In this document: positions 36,511-49,828 of the stretch, piece by piece
Layout: the number at the start of each line of letters is the position of its first letter
How positions within the stretch are numbered: the first letter of the stretch is position 1
Made by a program: the position numbers and the translations under genes
Assembly: GCF_041296385.1 (NCBI RefSeq)
Contig: NC_091015.1
Span: 89,078,004-89,142,003 of the forward strand
DNA from: Aphelocoma coerulescens
Lineage: Eukaryota; Chordata; Aves; Passeriformes; Corvidae
DNA: 64,000 nt
Direction of reading: 5' to 3'
The notes under the pieces: generated by a model
What the model saw: the letters and a program-made list of their open reading frames with translations, nothing else
Told to the model about the DNA's origin: nothing
Database searches by the model: none

Positions 36511-39500
36511 GGTTCTACTTATGGTAGCTTCCTCTTACATCATGAGTTTTGAAAGACAAAACCAGGAATTTCACTGGATTACAATTATGGTATGCAAGAA
36601 AAAAGCTAATATGGACAAAAGGATCTTCATACCTATATTAAGGCCTAGATATTAAGGTACATTTGCAGGACCATACAGAGTCATGCATGCTTGCCAGGCT
36701 GCATGACACCTGGGTGAGAGCTAACGCAGCTGCACAGCTTCTGGTGCAGTGGTAAAGTACCCCTCAGCAAGGCCCAACACGTTTTTCAAACTAGATTTGG
36801 CAAGAGAAGGGCACACAGAGCTTGTTCATTGGCATCTGTGCCTGCCAGCATAGGTGCTCTCTTCGTAGGCACTTCTATCTACCTTCTTTTGAAGTTGGTA
36901 GGACTAAAGCATCCTTGAGTACCGATGGGATTTCAGTACCCAGTCAGAGGCCTCAGTCTCTCGAAAGCAACTGATGGACATGAAACAGACAAATAGCCAT
37001 AGGAACTAAGCGTTAAAGAGGTTTTCCTTTATATCCAGAGCAGCATTGTTCACTGAACAGTTTTTGGCAACCAATCTCTAGCCTTGGCAGGAAGGATTTA
37101 TACTGACAGCTTCAGCTTGCATGAACCTCATGTACCTGCCAAAAGCTTTTAGGCAAAGACCTAGATTTGCATTTCTTTAAATATAATATGTAAATCCTGG
37201 ATTTTACATATATTTTCTTAGTTTACATGAATCTGAAAATGGAAGAGAAGGAAATTATATCAAGCCAAATAAAAAAAGGAACAGTGTGAGACTCCAGTAC
37301 TTTTTGAGGTCAGACTGAGCCCAAAAGAGTTTTACTTGTCTTTTTTCTCACACATAAATTTGTGAAACATACATAAAAATCTTCCCCATACAAACTTTTC
37401 CAATTCAAATTAGAAAACTGTACAACGTTTTCAGAACTGTTCATGTCTGCTGTATTTATTCACCAGTATAAGCCACTACTAGAAGTGTTTTCTGTCCCTC
37501 CAAGAGAGAAGCAGCCGGAGAAGAGAAACAAAGTGTACTGGAGCAAAACTACTGCCCCAGGAAAAAGCACAGTCCAAAATGCTGTGACTTTAGATGGCAA
37601 GATGGAAAATCTAAAAGTCTAATAGTCAAAAAAATAAAAAAAGGGATAGCTTATTTCATATTGCCTCGCCAGATGAGGTATCCTGTTGTGAACAGGTAAC
37701 ACTGACTGTGACTTGTTGAACTTGGGGTGAATGGAGTGACATGTGCTACATGCACTGTGTAAGATAGGAAGCTGTGAATGATCACCTTCTTGTCCTCATC
37801 AAAAGGTGGAAACTGGCTGACAGTTACCAGAATATGATTATGCCAATGTCTGTGTGTGCTCCCGAGCAGAGACAGAAGACTGGGGTCAGGTCTTTACTGC
37901 ACAGCAAGCATGGTGCCAAAATGCAAGCTAACTGCAAAGTCTAAAGCAACACTGGTTCAGCAGAACTGCAGGACCCAAGGGGCTGCCTGTGCAAGCCCTC
38001 CACTGCACCCTGGAAAGGTGCCTACCTGGAAACAATGAAACTAACTGAGCTAAATTAGCTTGAATTACAGCTTAAAAATACTGGTTTGCAACAAATACAA
38101 CGCAGCTTTCCTCCAGTTGATAGATCCCTACTGCTCAATCCCTGGAATGCTGCCCATAGGATTTATGTTTTGGACTGGTGTTTCTAAGAGCATATTTGAA
38201 TAAGAGGGAGATGAAGAGAATAGGAGTGTTCTTCGTTTGAGCTATTGGGGTTGGTTAGTTTGTTTGGTTTTGGTTTTTGTTTTTGCTAAGAGTAAATCTT
38301 CTCTCAGGTTTGCAGGAGAAAAAGAGGTCTTTTTGCTGGAAGTTACACCATCCTTCTTTTGTACTTCCTTGTAGAATAAGTTCTATGACTTTTTTTTTAA
38401 TATATTTCAGGCAATTTTTCCATTGCTACAGACTGTGACAAAATGAAATGTAATCCCAATTCAGTTGTTAGCCTCTACAATGAAAGATATTTCTAAAGCT
38501 CAAAATTCATAGATTTAAAAGTTCGTAATAATTAGGGTTATTTCCTGTTGCTGCAGAAATAGAATGAACTTTTAACATTTTAGTAAAAGTTTCCAGTTCT
38601 ATGGAGAACTGCCCAAAAGCCTTAAAGTTCCTTAAAACAGTGGAGTTGAATGCCTAAAATTATAGCATAGATGAAGAAGTAAAATCAGCAGATGCTTATC
38701 TATCCCACAAGCAGTTCTGCTCACATGCTTATTTCCACTTTTTTAAATGAAGAGCAATGCAAATTAGTTCTTTTAAGCCATGATTATCAGTTCATCTATT
38801 ACAAGGTAAAACTTCTCTCCCTCTATACTCTAGCTCTCTTGTATTTGCTTAGTTACTTTAATAGAAGCCACACTTGATTTTCTTTTAGCTTTTTTCTTAA
38901 CTGGGATGAGAAACTATCTGAAATTATTTTATATTCTTCTATAGGTCAATTTCTGAAACATGCAAATATCAGACAGGCACACTTCTTGTCAGTACCTCTG
39001 CCTTGGTAGCACAGATTTCTTCCCAATTCACATCTATGCTTATTGCTCATGCAAAGTAAGTATTTGCACCAGCCTGTCTCTACCTGATCAGCATTCCTTA
39101 CCAAAACAAAGTCCACCATGACTCCATGATCTCCAGATGGAGATCTCTAATGGAAGAGTTCATTTCCTACACTGTTAACTGCCTAAATAATAGAGGCCTC
39201 ATTTAAGCTCCAACCCAAACTCCTAAGATCTCTCTTATCACTGGAACATGGAGGGCAACTCTCACCATACGAAAATAGGTAGACTGAGTCTTCTTTCAGA
39301 AGGAGGCTATGGAGGTATCACAGTTGACCAGCTGAGACTGAAATATAGAGACTTTTTAAAGGGTATGTAACAAGTAGTTCCCACTGAAAACACAGCTTTC
39401 CTCTTGTCAGCTTCTTCTGAATAACCCACTCTTGCTTCTGCTTAGCACAGGACTATGTAAATATAATTTGCCTAATGTTGTACTGAATTACTTTGGTATA

Positions 39501-42418
39501 TGACTGGGTAAAGAGTTCAGGAAGAGAGAGCTGTGCCCACCTGGATACCACATATGCAAATAACATGCTTCAAACTGAATCTGAACACATAACTCCTTCC
39601 AGAGGAAAGCACAGAGACCATGAGCAGAAAAGAGCTTTACATGCAGTGGAACACAAAGGACCACAGGAATCCTCTAAAGCTACTTAAAATTCTTTCAAAA
39701 TGAAAATAACTTGTTTGAAGAAAATGCCTCCTGAAATATTTCTAAAGCTCTTCAGGTATTTGTTATTATACTTCATACAGTCTTACCTAAGTTCAAGAAA
39801 ACTCTGATAGAAGTCTACAACTATAAACAAGGGTAAGTTAGATTAATCCAGGTAAGGAATATTGTCTTTTCTTCAGAGTGCAATGAGTACAAACTCTCTG
39901 GAAGGTAAAGTAACAACTCCAAAGTATATGAGGCAGCCACACAGAGGAGGAAATATGAGACTAATTTCTAGAAAAGTGTATAGGTTCATGTTAAAGATGT
40001 CTAAACAAGTGACACTTCCTTGATTTCATTGTAAACTCTGTTGTTGCAGGGCAAGTAACAGTGAAGAAATCACACTGCACAGCTCCAAGATTACATTTTG
40101 CTTTTGAGCTTTTTTTTGCTTTTCACTTTTCTCCCAAACTAAAAAGAAAAAAAAAGGAAAAACAAAACAACAAAAAAAACCACACCAAAAAAACAGAAAA
40201 CCCCACAAAACTGTTTCCCGTAACACTCAACCCCTTTCAAATGTCCTGCAACATTGCAACATAACTAATATGACATTAAGATAATATTTTGATTTGACTT
40301 GCTGAAGCCACTGCTAAGTTTTCAAAATTCTTAAACCAACAATATGAATGAAGAGAGGAGCCTTATTTTTAACATGACAAAGAAAATTCTGCTGGATGGC
40401 GAATGAGTGCAGGGATGATTGGGCACAACTAGGTTATACATATAACTACTCAGCTTTTAACAAGCATATCTATACATATGTGAGCTTGGGTGTAATATCT
40501 AAATAACAATATCCAAGAAAATTTTGACTTTAAACATTTTAAAATGTATTTTGTTATTTTATTCACAAAATAAAGACATTACTATTCACTGATAAAAGAG
40601 AATGCTATATCAGCCTTTGGAAACCTCTATATAAGGAGCACAGTTTCATGTCATGTATGAATTTCAGTAAAGCTGCCAGGGTCCACTAAGCTACCATTTT
40701 AAAGCTCAAGGTTTTTTTTGTACTAGTGTCATTGCATTGATTACCTTGCTTTTGAAAGGAAAAAGGGATCTTTCAGGAGAAAAAAAAACAATTTTCACAA
40801 ACCTTCATAATATTGCCTGACACTATAAACCATATTCTCATTTTGGCTGTGATGGGATAAAGCCAGAATGATTGCCTTAACTTCAGTACAGTTGCACTAG
40901 ACAACGAGGTGTTTCTGAGCAAAGAAGTTCATTATAAAATCTTTAGACACAGCCTAAAAATTTATAGACTGAAAAAATCTTAGAGAAGACACTCAAGCAA
41001 TCACAGTTTAAATTAAATGATACTTAAAAACTATTACACTTGTTATTCTGATTATGGCAAGAATCTCATGCAGTTCTGAAAGAATCACAGAATATGGTCT
41101 CTATCAAAAGGGAACATTTTTTCCTTTTTCCATTAGCAGTCTAACAAATGGTGTTTCTCAGACGCTGCCAACATCATTACATATCTTCCTGAAATTACAT
41201 GATATCATTGCAAAGAGTTTAAATTTGGTGCAAAATCTCATGGTTCTGGTCCCTGTTCTGTCACTGCATTTTATTCTATGACTCCTTCACATATACAAAC
41301 CATCCTTCCCTCCACAAGCATAAACCTGCACTGGATTGGTGGTTGCTCATTTCATCAGTGAACAGACCAGTGTAAATCCTGGTTTGGTCATCTATGTTTT
41401 GCCAATCACCAGCAATTGAACAGATGATTTAAAAGGCAGATGTGACAAGAATGATAAATTATAAATTATACTTAAATTACTCATATAAACTAGCTGCAAA
41501 CTATCATTTAATAATATTGACCAGAAAGGAGAAGAAAGTAAATTCATGAAGGTTGTAGTGCAAATATTAATAAGGCCAAAAATAGGCTAATGCCCTGATA
41601 ATTCAGTTACCTTTTCTCCCAGCAATGGTGTTTTTTTTTAAACTGTCATGAGATACATCCAATCAGAGAAAAAACTCCAAGGACCTGTAAAAGGAAAAAT
41701 AGTTTGGGCACATAGTTTGCTGTTTTACAAGAGGTCTGCTTGGTACCTCTTGCATGACCCAATAATGACTATTTCAAGCAAAAAAAAACACCTGAAAATC
41801 ACTGACTTGTAAGAGCTGAACTTTAACCAGCTATTTCCCTTCCAGAGCAGAAGAACTTGTTCAAAATGTCTCAAAGCAATGAATGCCTTTGTTAAGAGCT
41901 CCTTTTTTTTTTGATGCTGTGTCCAAGCCAGAACCTATCTCACCTCTGTATTTCCCCAGTAGGCTCACTGCAAACTTGTAAAATATTTACAGGGACAATA
42001 CTAGCAGATCAAACTTTCAGGGTCTTCTGGACATACCATGAGTGCCCAGGTGTTTTGCACAGCATCAAGGCAGATGATTATACCTAAGGACAGGTACTGA
42101 GGGGAATCTAGAGCCAGAACTTGAGTGTTCCCACAAAAACCTGCCATTTCAATCCCATAAAGCTAATTGAAAAATACAAGGCAGTAACACCTATGAGACA
42201 ATAAATGATTTTATAAACCACTACATCTCCCACAGAGACAGAAGTTTTAACAAAAACATAGAAAGTGTCACTGCCATACTTCCTCTGTATCAGCAAAGTT
42301 TACACACCATGTGCTAGTCTGGTTACTTTCAAGCACTCCTACTCCTCATAGTCTTTACCTTGTGGTATGTTAAAGCAGCAAATTAGTCATAGATTTTTAT
42401 TGAGACAGTATTGTTTAA
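36511..42418. other. AT-rich noncoding stretch
   Basis: Unique AT-rich sequence. An A-rich low-complexity run with CAAAA and CCACACC words lies at about 40141-40205 and explains the paired frames there. No gene is seen. Confidence 0.6.
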
Positions 42419-42423
42419 CCCTT

Positions 42424-43443
42424 TTTCAAAGACTGAAAATAGTTCATGCCTCAAACATTGATATAAAGTTTTGCTCATTATAAAGAAGCTACAACCAAAG
42501 AAGCCTCCCTGACGACTGGGACTTTGGACTGAAAGTCAAAATGCTGATTAGATAAAGGGAAATGCATTGTTCAGTCATCTCAGGCTGAGGGAAAGGTTTG
42601 CATCCACAAAAGGCCAAAGCCATCAGCTGCAACTATCCCCACTTGAGTTTGGGGTGGGGGGAGAGCACAGCTCGCACAAGCCAGGTTTGCACAGACTCCC
42701 CCCAGCCGAGGGGGGACGGGGAGGTTTTGGGTGCCTGGTGCAGCCTCTGGTGAGAGGCAACAAACACCCATCCTCTGATTACACAAACTGGCCCAGCTGT
42801 GGAACCCCCAGCCCCACAGGCCACATCCCCAGGACATTCCTGTGAGAGGCTGGGCCCCACAGGGCTGCACGTGGTGCAACAGACCCAGAGTCTGCTGTGA
42901 GAGACTGACCCCCACCCCAGGGGGACATGGCTGGATGTGCCCACCCAGCCTGGGCATGTACACCCATGGGACTCTGTGTGCCCACCCGGCCTGAGCATGT
43001 ACACCCATGGGGCTCTGTGTGCCCACCCGGCCTGAGCATGTACACCCATGGGACTCTGTGTGCCCACCCAGCCTGGGCATGTACACCCATGGGGCTCTGT
43101 GTGCCCACCCAGCCTGGGCATGTACACCCATGGGACTCTGTGTGCCCACCCAGCCTGAGCATGTACACCCATGGGGCTCTGTGTGCCCACCCAGCCTGGG
43201 CATGTACACCCATGGGGCTCTGTGTGCCCACCCAGCCTGAGCATGTACACCCATGGGACTCTGTGTGCCCACCCAGCCTCAGCATGTACACCCATGGGAC
43301 TCTGTGCCTTCTGGGGGGACCTTCACCACCGAGAGAGCAGCTGGAGAAGATCAAACTCTTACTATTGTCACTGGCATATGGTCTTGTTTGCACCTTAATT
43401 CAGGCAGAGGCATTTCTAAGAACCTTAAAACTGGATCATAACA
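42424..43443 (+). mobile_element. Solo LTR, family A copy 2, with internal minisatellite
   Basis: Homologous along its length to the LTR at 24686-25641 and in the same orientation. The left edge reads TTTCAAAGACTG against TGTCAGAGACTG, so the TG start is mutated. The right edge reads CTGGATCATAACA against CCGGATCGTAACA. The flanks are CCCTT (42419-42423) and CCCTC (43444-43448), a target-site duplication with one mismatch and different from that of copy 1, so this is an independent insertion. Copy 2 lacks the pyrimidine tract and AATAAA of copy 1. Where copy 1 has one copy of a TATA-containing segment, copy 2 has about nine 41-bp units. Divergence between the copies is high, suggesting old insertions. 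Confidence 0.8.
42934..43306. repeat. 41-bp minisatellite, about nine units
   Basis: Unit starts fall exactly every 41 bp at 42955, 42996, 43037, 43078, 43119, 43160, 43201, 43242 and 43283, with a partial unit before the first and a truncated last unit. The unit reads CATGTACACCCATGGGRCTC, then TGTGTGCCCACCCRGCCTGR, then G. Variation is confined almost wholly to the three R positions, plus one C near the end of the eighth unit. Because 41 is not a multiple of three, a frame passes through all three phases. The unit has no stop in most frames, so long repetitive frames open on both strands (up to 230 codons on the minus strand, 42580-43272). These are not genes. Confidence 0.95.
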
Positions 43444-45005
43444 CCCTCATAGAGCAGAGCAGATGGTTTGGAAGGCACCTGTCCATGGCAAAGACAATCA
43501 TTTGCATTAACAGTTCTTTCCATTTCTGTCAGTGAGGCTTTGAGATTATGAGTGGATTGGAAACACATTTTTGGCCATTAATTTATAGCACTTTTTGGCA
43601 TTCCACCTCTTGATTGTGTATCAGTAAAAGTATTTAGGGATAGGTATTTTTTTTACAACAATAGATAGTAAGAGAAAAAGAGTTACAAGCTAGATTTCCA
43701 TTCATACCAGCGCCTCTGTGTCATTTTCAGTGCAGCACCAAGTGAATAGATCCACCCACGGCTTTCTCCCAGGAATTTATTATCCTTTCTTTCAGGACTG
43801 GGCTTCTGACATAAACTATTCTGACAATCCTCTTTGGACTCATCTGGTCATGTAATGGGCAAGTACCCTAAAGGCCTTTCTCAGCTAAGGAAATGGCTGT
43901 GGGAGGGACCCTCTGCAAGTCAAGAATGTCTCATTTTGACTAATGACACAGCAGGGAAATGCAGATGAAACCTTCCAATACTCTTTGAGGTTTCTAAGTG
44001 TTTATGTTGCCTTGGGAATGGTAGGAGCCCTTCTCACCTGAAATTTACCACAAGGCAAGACTCCAGAGAAGTGAAAGAGGACTTATTTATTCAAATGAAG
44101 CCAGCAGTCATATTGCTGCTGTTCTCTCCAAGACATTCTTGGATGTCATCAGGGCACAAAACTACAAAGAATAAACTCTACAAGTATTCTTAAACTGAAA
44201 AACCTGTCTTTCAGAGAAGTCTCTGAACAGGCATTTGTCACAAATAATTATTTTACATGCTCCGCTTTACCTTAGTTGTTAAAAAGCAAATTCCTCAAAA
44301 TTAAGATTGTCATTTGGTTTTGGAATAAACACACTTGAAAAAAAATCTTTTACTTTTCCAATACATACAAGTTAATCAAGAGGTCCAGTAGAAAAAAAAA
44401 AAAGTATTAGTGAAGTTGAAAATCATAACAATGTTCCTATAGCTCTTGGAATTGATTAAACATGCAAACTGGTATTTGCAAACACCTCATAGTTACAATA
44501 ACAAAAAAACCCAAAAGGTTCTTTTAGTCCAACGAGTTCCAACACTGAAATCTGCCAAGTGCGTTTCTGTGTTAATTTAGTATTTAATGTTTTTTTACAT
44601 ACTTGCTATTAAGAAAGAAATACAGTTGTGTATTGGCTTTTTATTGTTTTCTTAACATTTCCATGTTCTTAAAGGTGACTGCAGTGTATGAGGATAAGTT
44701 CAATGGTCAAATGTCTCCTATTTTCTCACAAAAAGGTGACCTCCACACCGACCATTCCTTTGTACAGATGTTGTGCTGAAACATCAAAGATTTAATAACC
44801 AGTTTTCTATGATATATGTTTTGTAGATTGAGTAACTCTTTTAATGAAAAGCATGTAAATCAGTAATTCAAAAACTACTCAACATCTCTAAGAAATAAGG
44901 TTTTTCATTTCTGCGTAATGGAACACCACCCACTTCTTAGATGAATGGAGGTATTGCCATCAAAATCTGGCCATTGCCTTTTTCAGAGTAACAGAGCTTT
45001 CCTAC

Positions 45006-45025
45006 AAAAAAAAAAAAAAAAAAAA
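45006..45025 (+). repeat. A20 homopolymer
   Basis: Twenty consecutive A on the plus strand. The upstream sequence does not look like a retroposed gene or SINE, so I treat it as a simple repeat. Confidence 0.9.
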
Positions 45026-48000
45026 GAGATGATACTGATTTTCTAACTGACATTCCTAATGAAGCCAAAGAAGAAAAATTTGGGAGTGAAGTTATTCAGA
45101 GAAATTCTCATTAATGAGTGATTTTTTTCTTCTAAGTTAAGATCCTCAGAATTTAGCTTCCTTATGGTGGAGGTCAAGCTTGGAAAGATTACTGTGGCCA
45201 GATATCATGCAATTTTTAATTATGTGTACGTCTTAAGGCAGATCTAGTCTAAAAAATAAATAATTCCCCTAAAATAAAACCTACATTAAATTATGTTCAA
45301 ATGGAACAGCAGTCAGACCTGGTGACAGAATATATTTCCATCGGAGATTAAAGATGTTTCTGTTACATTCCTGTTGCTTCCAGTGTAACATTATCTCTGG
45401 TGAAACTCTGGGAGTGATTTGTACAACAACAGGTGTTAATGTTATAAATCATAAGCTGCTGATGTCTAAGAACTCAAGATTAAATTTTCAGCAAAAACAG
45501 AGATCTAACGTATGAAATTACTTTAAGACATATTTATTGAGGAGAGAAAAAACTTGCTATGTGACTTTTTTCTTCATCATGTGAGCTTCGGTCTAATGTC
45601 ACCTCTCTGAGATTTTCAAAGAAGAATCTGTCCTTGGGACCATCTCTTCTTAAGGAAATTGACATATCTTCCACATTTTTTGGGAAAGAAATCACCCAGA
45701 GGCAATGCTAAGAGACTAAATATTGCTGAGTTCCTTAAAAAAAAGCCAGATCGTCAAGACAGCATTATCTGTGACTTTTCTACAAAAAGGACAATGGCAA
45801 TATTCAAATAAGCCCCAGAGGGGGAAAATGTAGTGATTTATGCAAGCCAACATTCATTTGACGAAAGGAAGGAAGGAAAAACGACTGAGCTGTAGTCTCT
45901 GATAAACTCAGAAGGACTAAACAGCATAAAATACATAAAGTAAAATCGAATAAAAGATACAGATTTATAAGACTGCACAAAGTCTGTGCTAAATTTTGCA
46001 AATAAGAGATTACACAAGATATACTTATGTCCAGTATTGTGGATTTTGATGATAAATAATATTTTATTTGGGTTTTATTTCCATTGTCCATGAACAAATT
46101 TTTATAATCATTTCAACTTCTCTATTGACCCAACATTCTTAGTTCAGCTATTTAATTTCTTTTGATATATTGCCATCACATGCTTTGATAAGTGACATTT
46201 CAAAAATCTTATAATATTTGAGATTCATCTTGCAGCGTGTAGATATTTTTACAAAGAAATTTTAAAAAATCTTTCTCTGGCACATGCAAAGTTGTCTAAA
46301 AAGATCCAAAACCTTTAAAAAATCTCTTTTAATCCCTAACCTAAATCCACTTCACTATTGTGCACATATATATTTGTAATTTTATTTTTTTACAGACATT
46401 GTATTATCCTCCCCATGAAAACAAAAAGTATATGAACCATGAAAAATTCTTGATAAAATAAGGTGAAGGATATATTTTTTTCATTTTCTAGGCTTGTCTC
46501 CTGTAAATACTTGAGTGTTAAAGTGATACATCTGGGAAAGAAATGCAAAAAGGAGGTTTTATTGCTATTTTTTTGTCTACACACTTGAACCATGCCTAGA
46601 AATGGACAATGACATTGTTGAACTATTTTTAAAAAAATCCAGGATAATTATTTCTACAGTATCATTGTTCCGGAAATAAATCAAAGTTCAGAAAAGTTTT
46701 CCAATTAAAAACTTTTACTTCTTCTTGATACAACTGGAAATTGTTCCTTAAAGGTATTGACCCTGTCCTCTACCACAAGGTTACTTATTGAAAAAAAAAT
46801 CAACACAGTAGAATAGTTTAATTAGATACCTAGAAATATCAACAGAAAAGCCTTGATAATTCCACACAGAAAAATACCTTCTTTTAGAATCAGGATTCTA
46901 ACCAACATTGTTTCCATGCTTATAAGATATTTGTGTTTAACAGAAAAGGACCTCATATTTTGGTTATTACAATGAAAGTTTGAGGATCACATCCTCACCC
47001 GGCTTCAAATGGGTCATGCCAACATCTACACTGCCATGATGAAAACACCAGGTTAAGCTCCAGGAATCCACGCTACCTAACATATTCCTTGCAGGGCAAT
47101 CTCTGCTTCTCATGAACACACAGGACCTCCCCATTCACACTGAAAAAGTAGAATGCACATAATTTGACTTGGGTCAAGTCCTACCCTCACTTAAAAAAAG
47201 GTCTGTGAGATCAGGATTTCAACCTATGAGCATGGCTTCGTTTTCTGCCTAGGTAGGCTGCCATACCAAGTTCTGTGCCCACTGGCTGTCACTGGGATGA
47301 ATCCAAGAATTAACCAGAACCACTTGACAAAATGGCAAAGTCTATTACGCTTTTCTTTGCACTGCAGCTTAGACTGCTCATTTGCCCTGCTCCCTGTTTT
47401 TATCACATCTTCCACTCTACACATGGAACCTCCCAAACAACAAGCAAAGACTGTCCTGTGAATAGTATCCAGCACGTTGTTTAGCCTACACAAGGGATAG
47501 AACTGCATGCATGATTTGCCCATACAATATGCAAGGTATGTAATGGAATAAGAGGTAAGATTGAGTGGACACTGACAGATGAAAGCTATGGATGACCCTT
47601 CAGCATTTTGCATTTGAAATCAGGCTATCGTCTGACTTGACCTGGGCATCATCAGGAAGTTCTTGGAAGCTGCTCAGTAAACAGCTGCTTCTGCTTCTTT
47701 TTGAACAGGTAAAAACATCTCTCTCCTAATACTTACTATATTAAGTCAGATCTGCTGCACTGTGGTTTAAATTCTCATTCATGCCCAAACTCAAACCCTG
47801 TTTGAGATGATTCTAGCAGGGTAAATGAGGTTTCCAAGGCCACACACCATCAGTCTATCCATAAAAAAAAATATATGTATAAAAGCTGATCCAATGACTG
47901 ATGTCTTTGTGACAATTTGTATAATGTTAAACCTGATGTGTTACTGAACAGGTTTTTTGTTAAAGAGAATTTCATTTGACAGCAAGATTTCAGATCTAGT

Positions 48001-49795
48001 AAAGAGCTGATTACAATACTTAATTTTTCCTAATACTGGAAAATAATTCTAAGTAGAAGACAATAATTAAAGACATGTTTTATTGCACAGACTTAACAAT
48101 AAAGTAGATACAAATCTGTAACATTAACAGTGTAAGAGTTAATGAAATTCAGCCACAGAAAAAGATGAAAGAGCACAAAAAAAGGCCCATTCTTCTATTT
48201 ATTCTGTTATAGGAAACATAAGGGAATGAGAAGCTTACTCTATTGAGTGAGAGAAGGTTGTTAGAGGACAAACAACTTCCTGCAATTTCACCAGAGACAA
48301 GGAGTAAGAAAAGGAGCTGCTTGGGAGCTTTCTGGAGCAATAGTGAGCACAAAAGAAAAAGATCTGTGGAGACAAAGATAAGCTTCAACCAAATACTTCA
48401 CTCCAAACTTTCTTACCAAAAGCATTGTGCCACCAGCAATATGGATGTAAAGAAAATATGCCTTCATTAAAAAAACAAAAAAGCTTTCATACTTTAATAC
48501 TTTTCACGAGAGCTTGCCAAATTTTTCTCAGAGAGGATTTTCACCCAGACAAATGGAACTTCTCTTTCTTCTTTAGTCAACCAACATTCCTAATGAATGA
48601 AGTAGCAATCACTATATTTCTAACACCTTTAATAATTTCAGTAGGCCAGAAAGGGTCTAAGTCAGCATTTTTCAAATGTCCTTTTACTCATAGATTACAA
48701 GTAAAATTTCTTGCCTTCTTACAAGTTCCTTTTCATTGTATATTTCAGTACTGTTCTAAATCTCCTGGTACCTGCTTTTATGTTCACTGAATGTTTCGTT
48801 TAATCACTGCAGCTGAATTTTCTTTCAAGACATCCTTCTTTGACATTGCTCCAAGAAAAAAATGTGTCATAGAGGCTGACACATACTATAGCAAATCCCT
48901 CAAAAATTATTAAAACATCAGCTGCCCAAAACTTCTTAAGCACTTAAAATGCACTCACCAATTCCTCCAGTTGCCCATGGCTATTCACTCCTTCCTTCCT
49001 CTATAAGCAAGATGGCCTGCTTCCAGATGTATTATCCAAGCATTTCTCAGTAGCCAGAGACATGCTACAATTTATTGTTTAGAAAAGTGAGTGGAACAGT
49101 AACATCCTAGACTTTGTTCTACCACCTGTTCCATGAAACGAGACAAGAGTATTCAAGGAGCCCACTGCTGGCACCCATTTACCTTCACACACCATAATCC
49201 ATCCCATTGGCTTTTCTAGTGCTCCCATGCTTCAAATCAAGCACGTTTGGACTCTTACAGGATCAGGGTTTCATAGCTGAATTTAGGCAGGTGCAGAATA
49301 TCGTGACTTCCCACTTTAATAGGGGTGGCAGGACAAATGTGTGACCACTCTTCAGCTGCCCCAGTTCTGGATTCAGTGTCATAAAATTTGCATTTCTGCA
49401 AACTGTAAGAATTAAGGCAAAAGAAATATAAAACAAGATTTATGCTACTTAATTGAATGCAATACTTAGGTGTGATGTAGGAGTTGCTTTGCTCAGAAAA
49501 ATAGAAATTTTTATCATAGTGTGGAACATTCACATATATATGTAAAATAAACATACAAATAGCAGTATTAAGATACTGTTACCTTTCTGTGTGCAGCAAG
49601 GTAACATAGATAAACAACTGAATGAAAGCAATTACAAAATGCTTGCATATTTCTAGCTTCTAAGAAGGCCTTGTTTTCTAGTGTAATTCCAAAACTTCTG
49701 TGGATCAGTTGCTGATCTCTTTCAATTAGGTTATTTTAATTTGAAAAAGTTTTAACATTCTTCCAATTGTGGGAATTCAGCACACCTGGGAAAAG

Positions 49796-49828
49796 TAGAA
49801 TGGAATAGAATAGAATGGAATAGAATAG
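49796..49828. repeat. (TRGAA)n pentamer microsatellite
   Basis: Units TAGAA and TGGAA in the order A, G, A, A, G, A followed by a partial unit, directly readable in the sequence. Confidence 0.9.

Noticed and set aside
44990..45025. Poly-A tail of a processed pseudogene or SINE
   Set aside because: Nothing upstream of the A20 run resembles a gene or a tRNA-derived SINE, and no flanking duplication was found.
47224..47613. 129-codon minus-strand frame as a gene
   Set aside because: Scattered cysteines look suggestive, but they follow no zinc-finger or secreted-peptide spacing, and no signal peptide is present.
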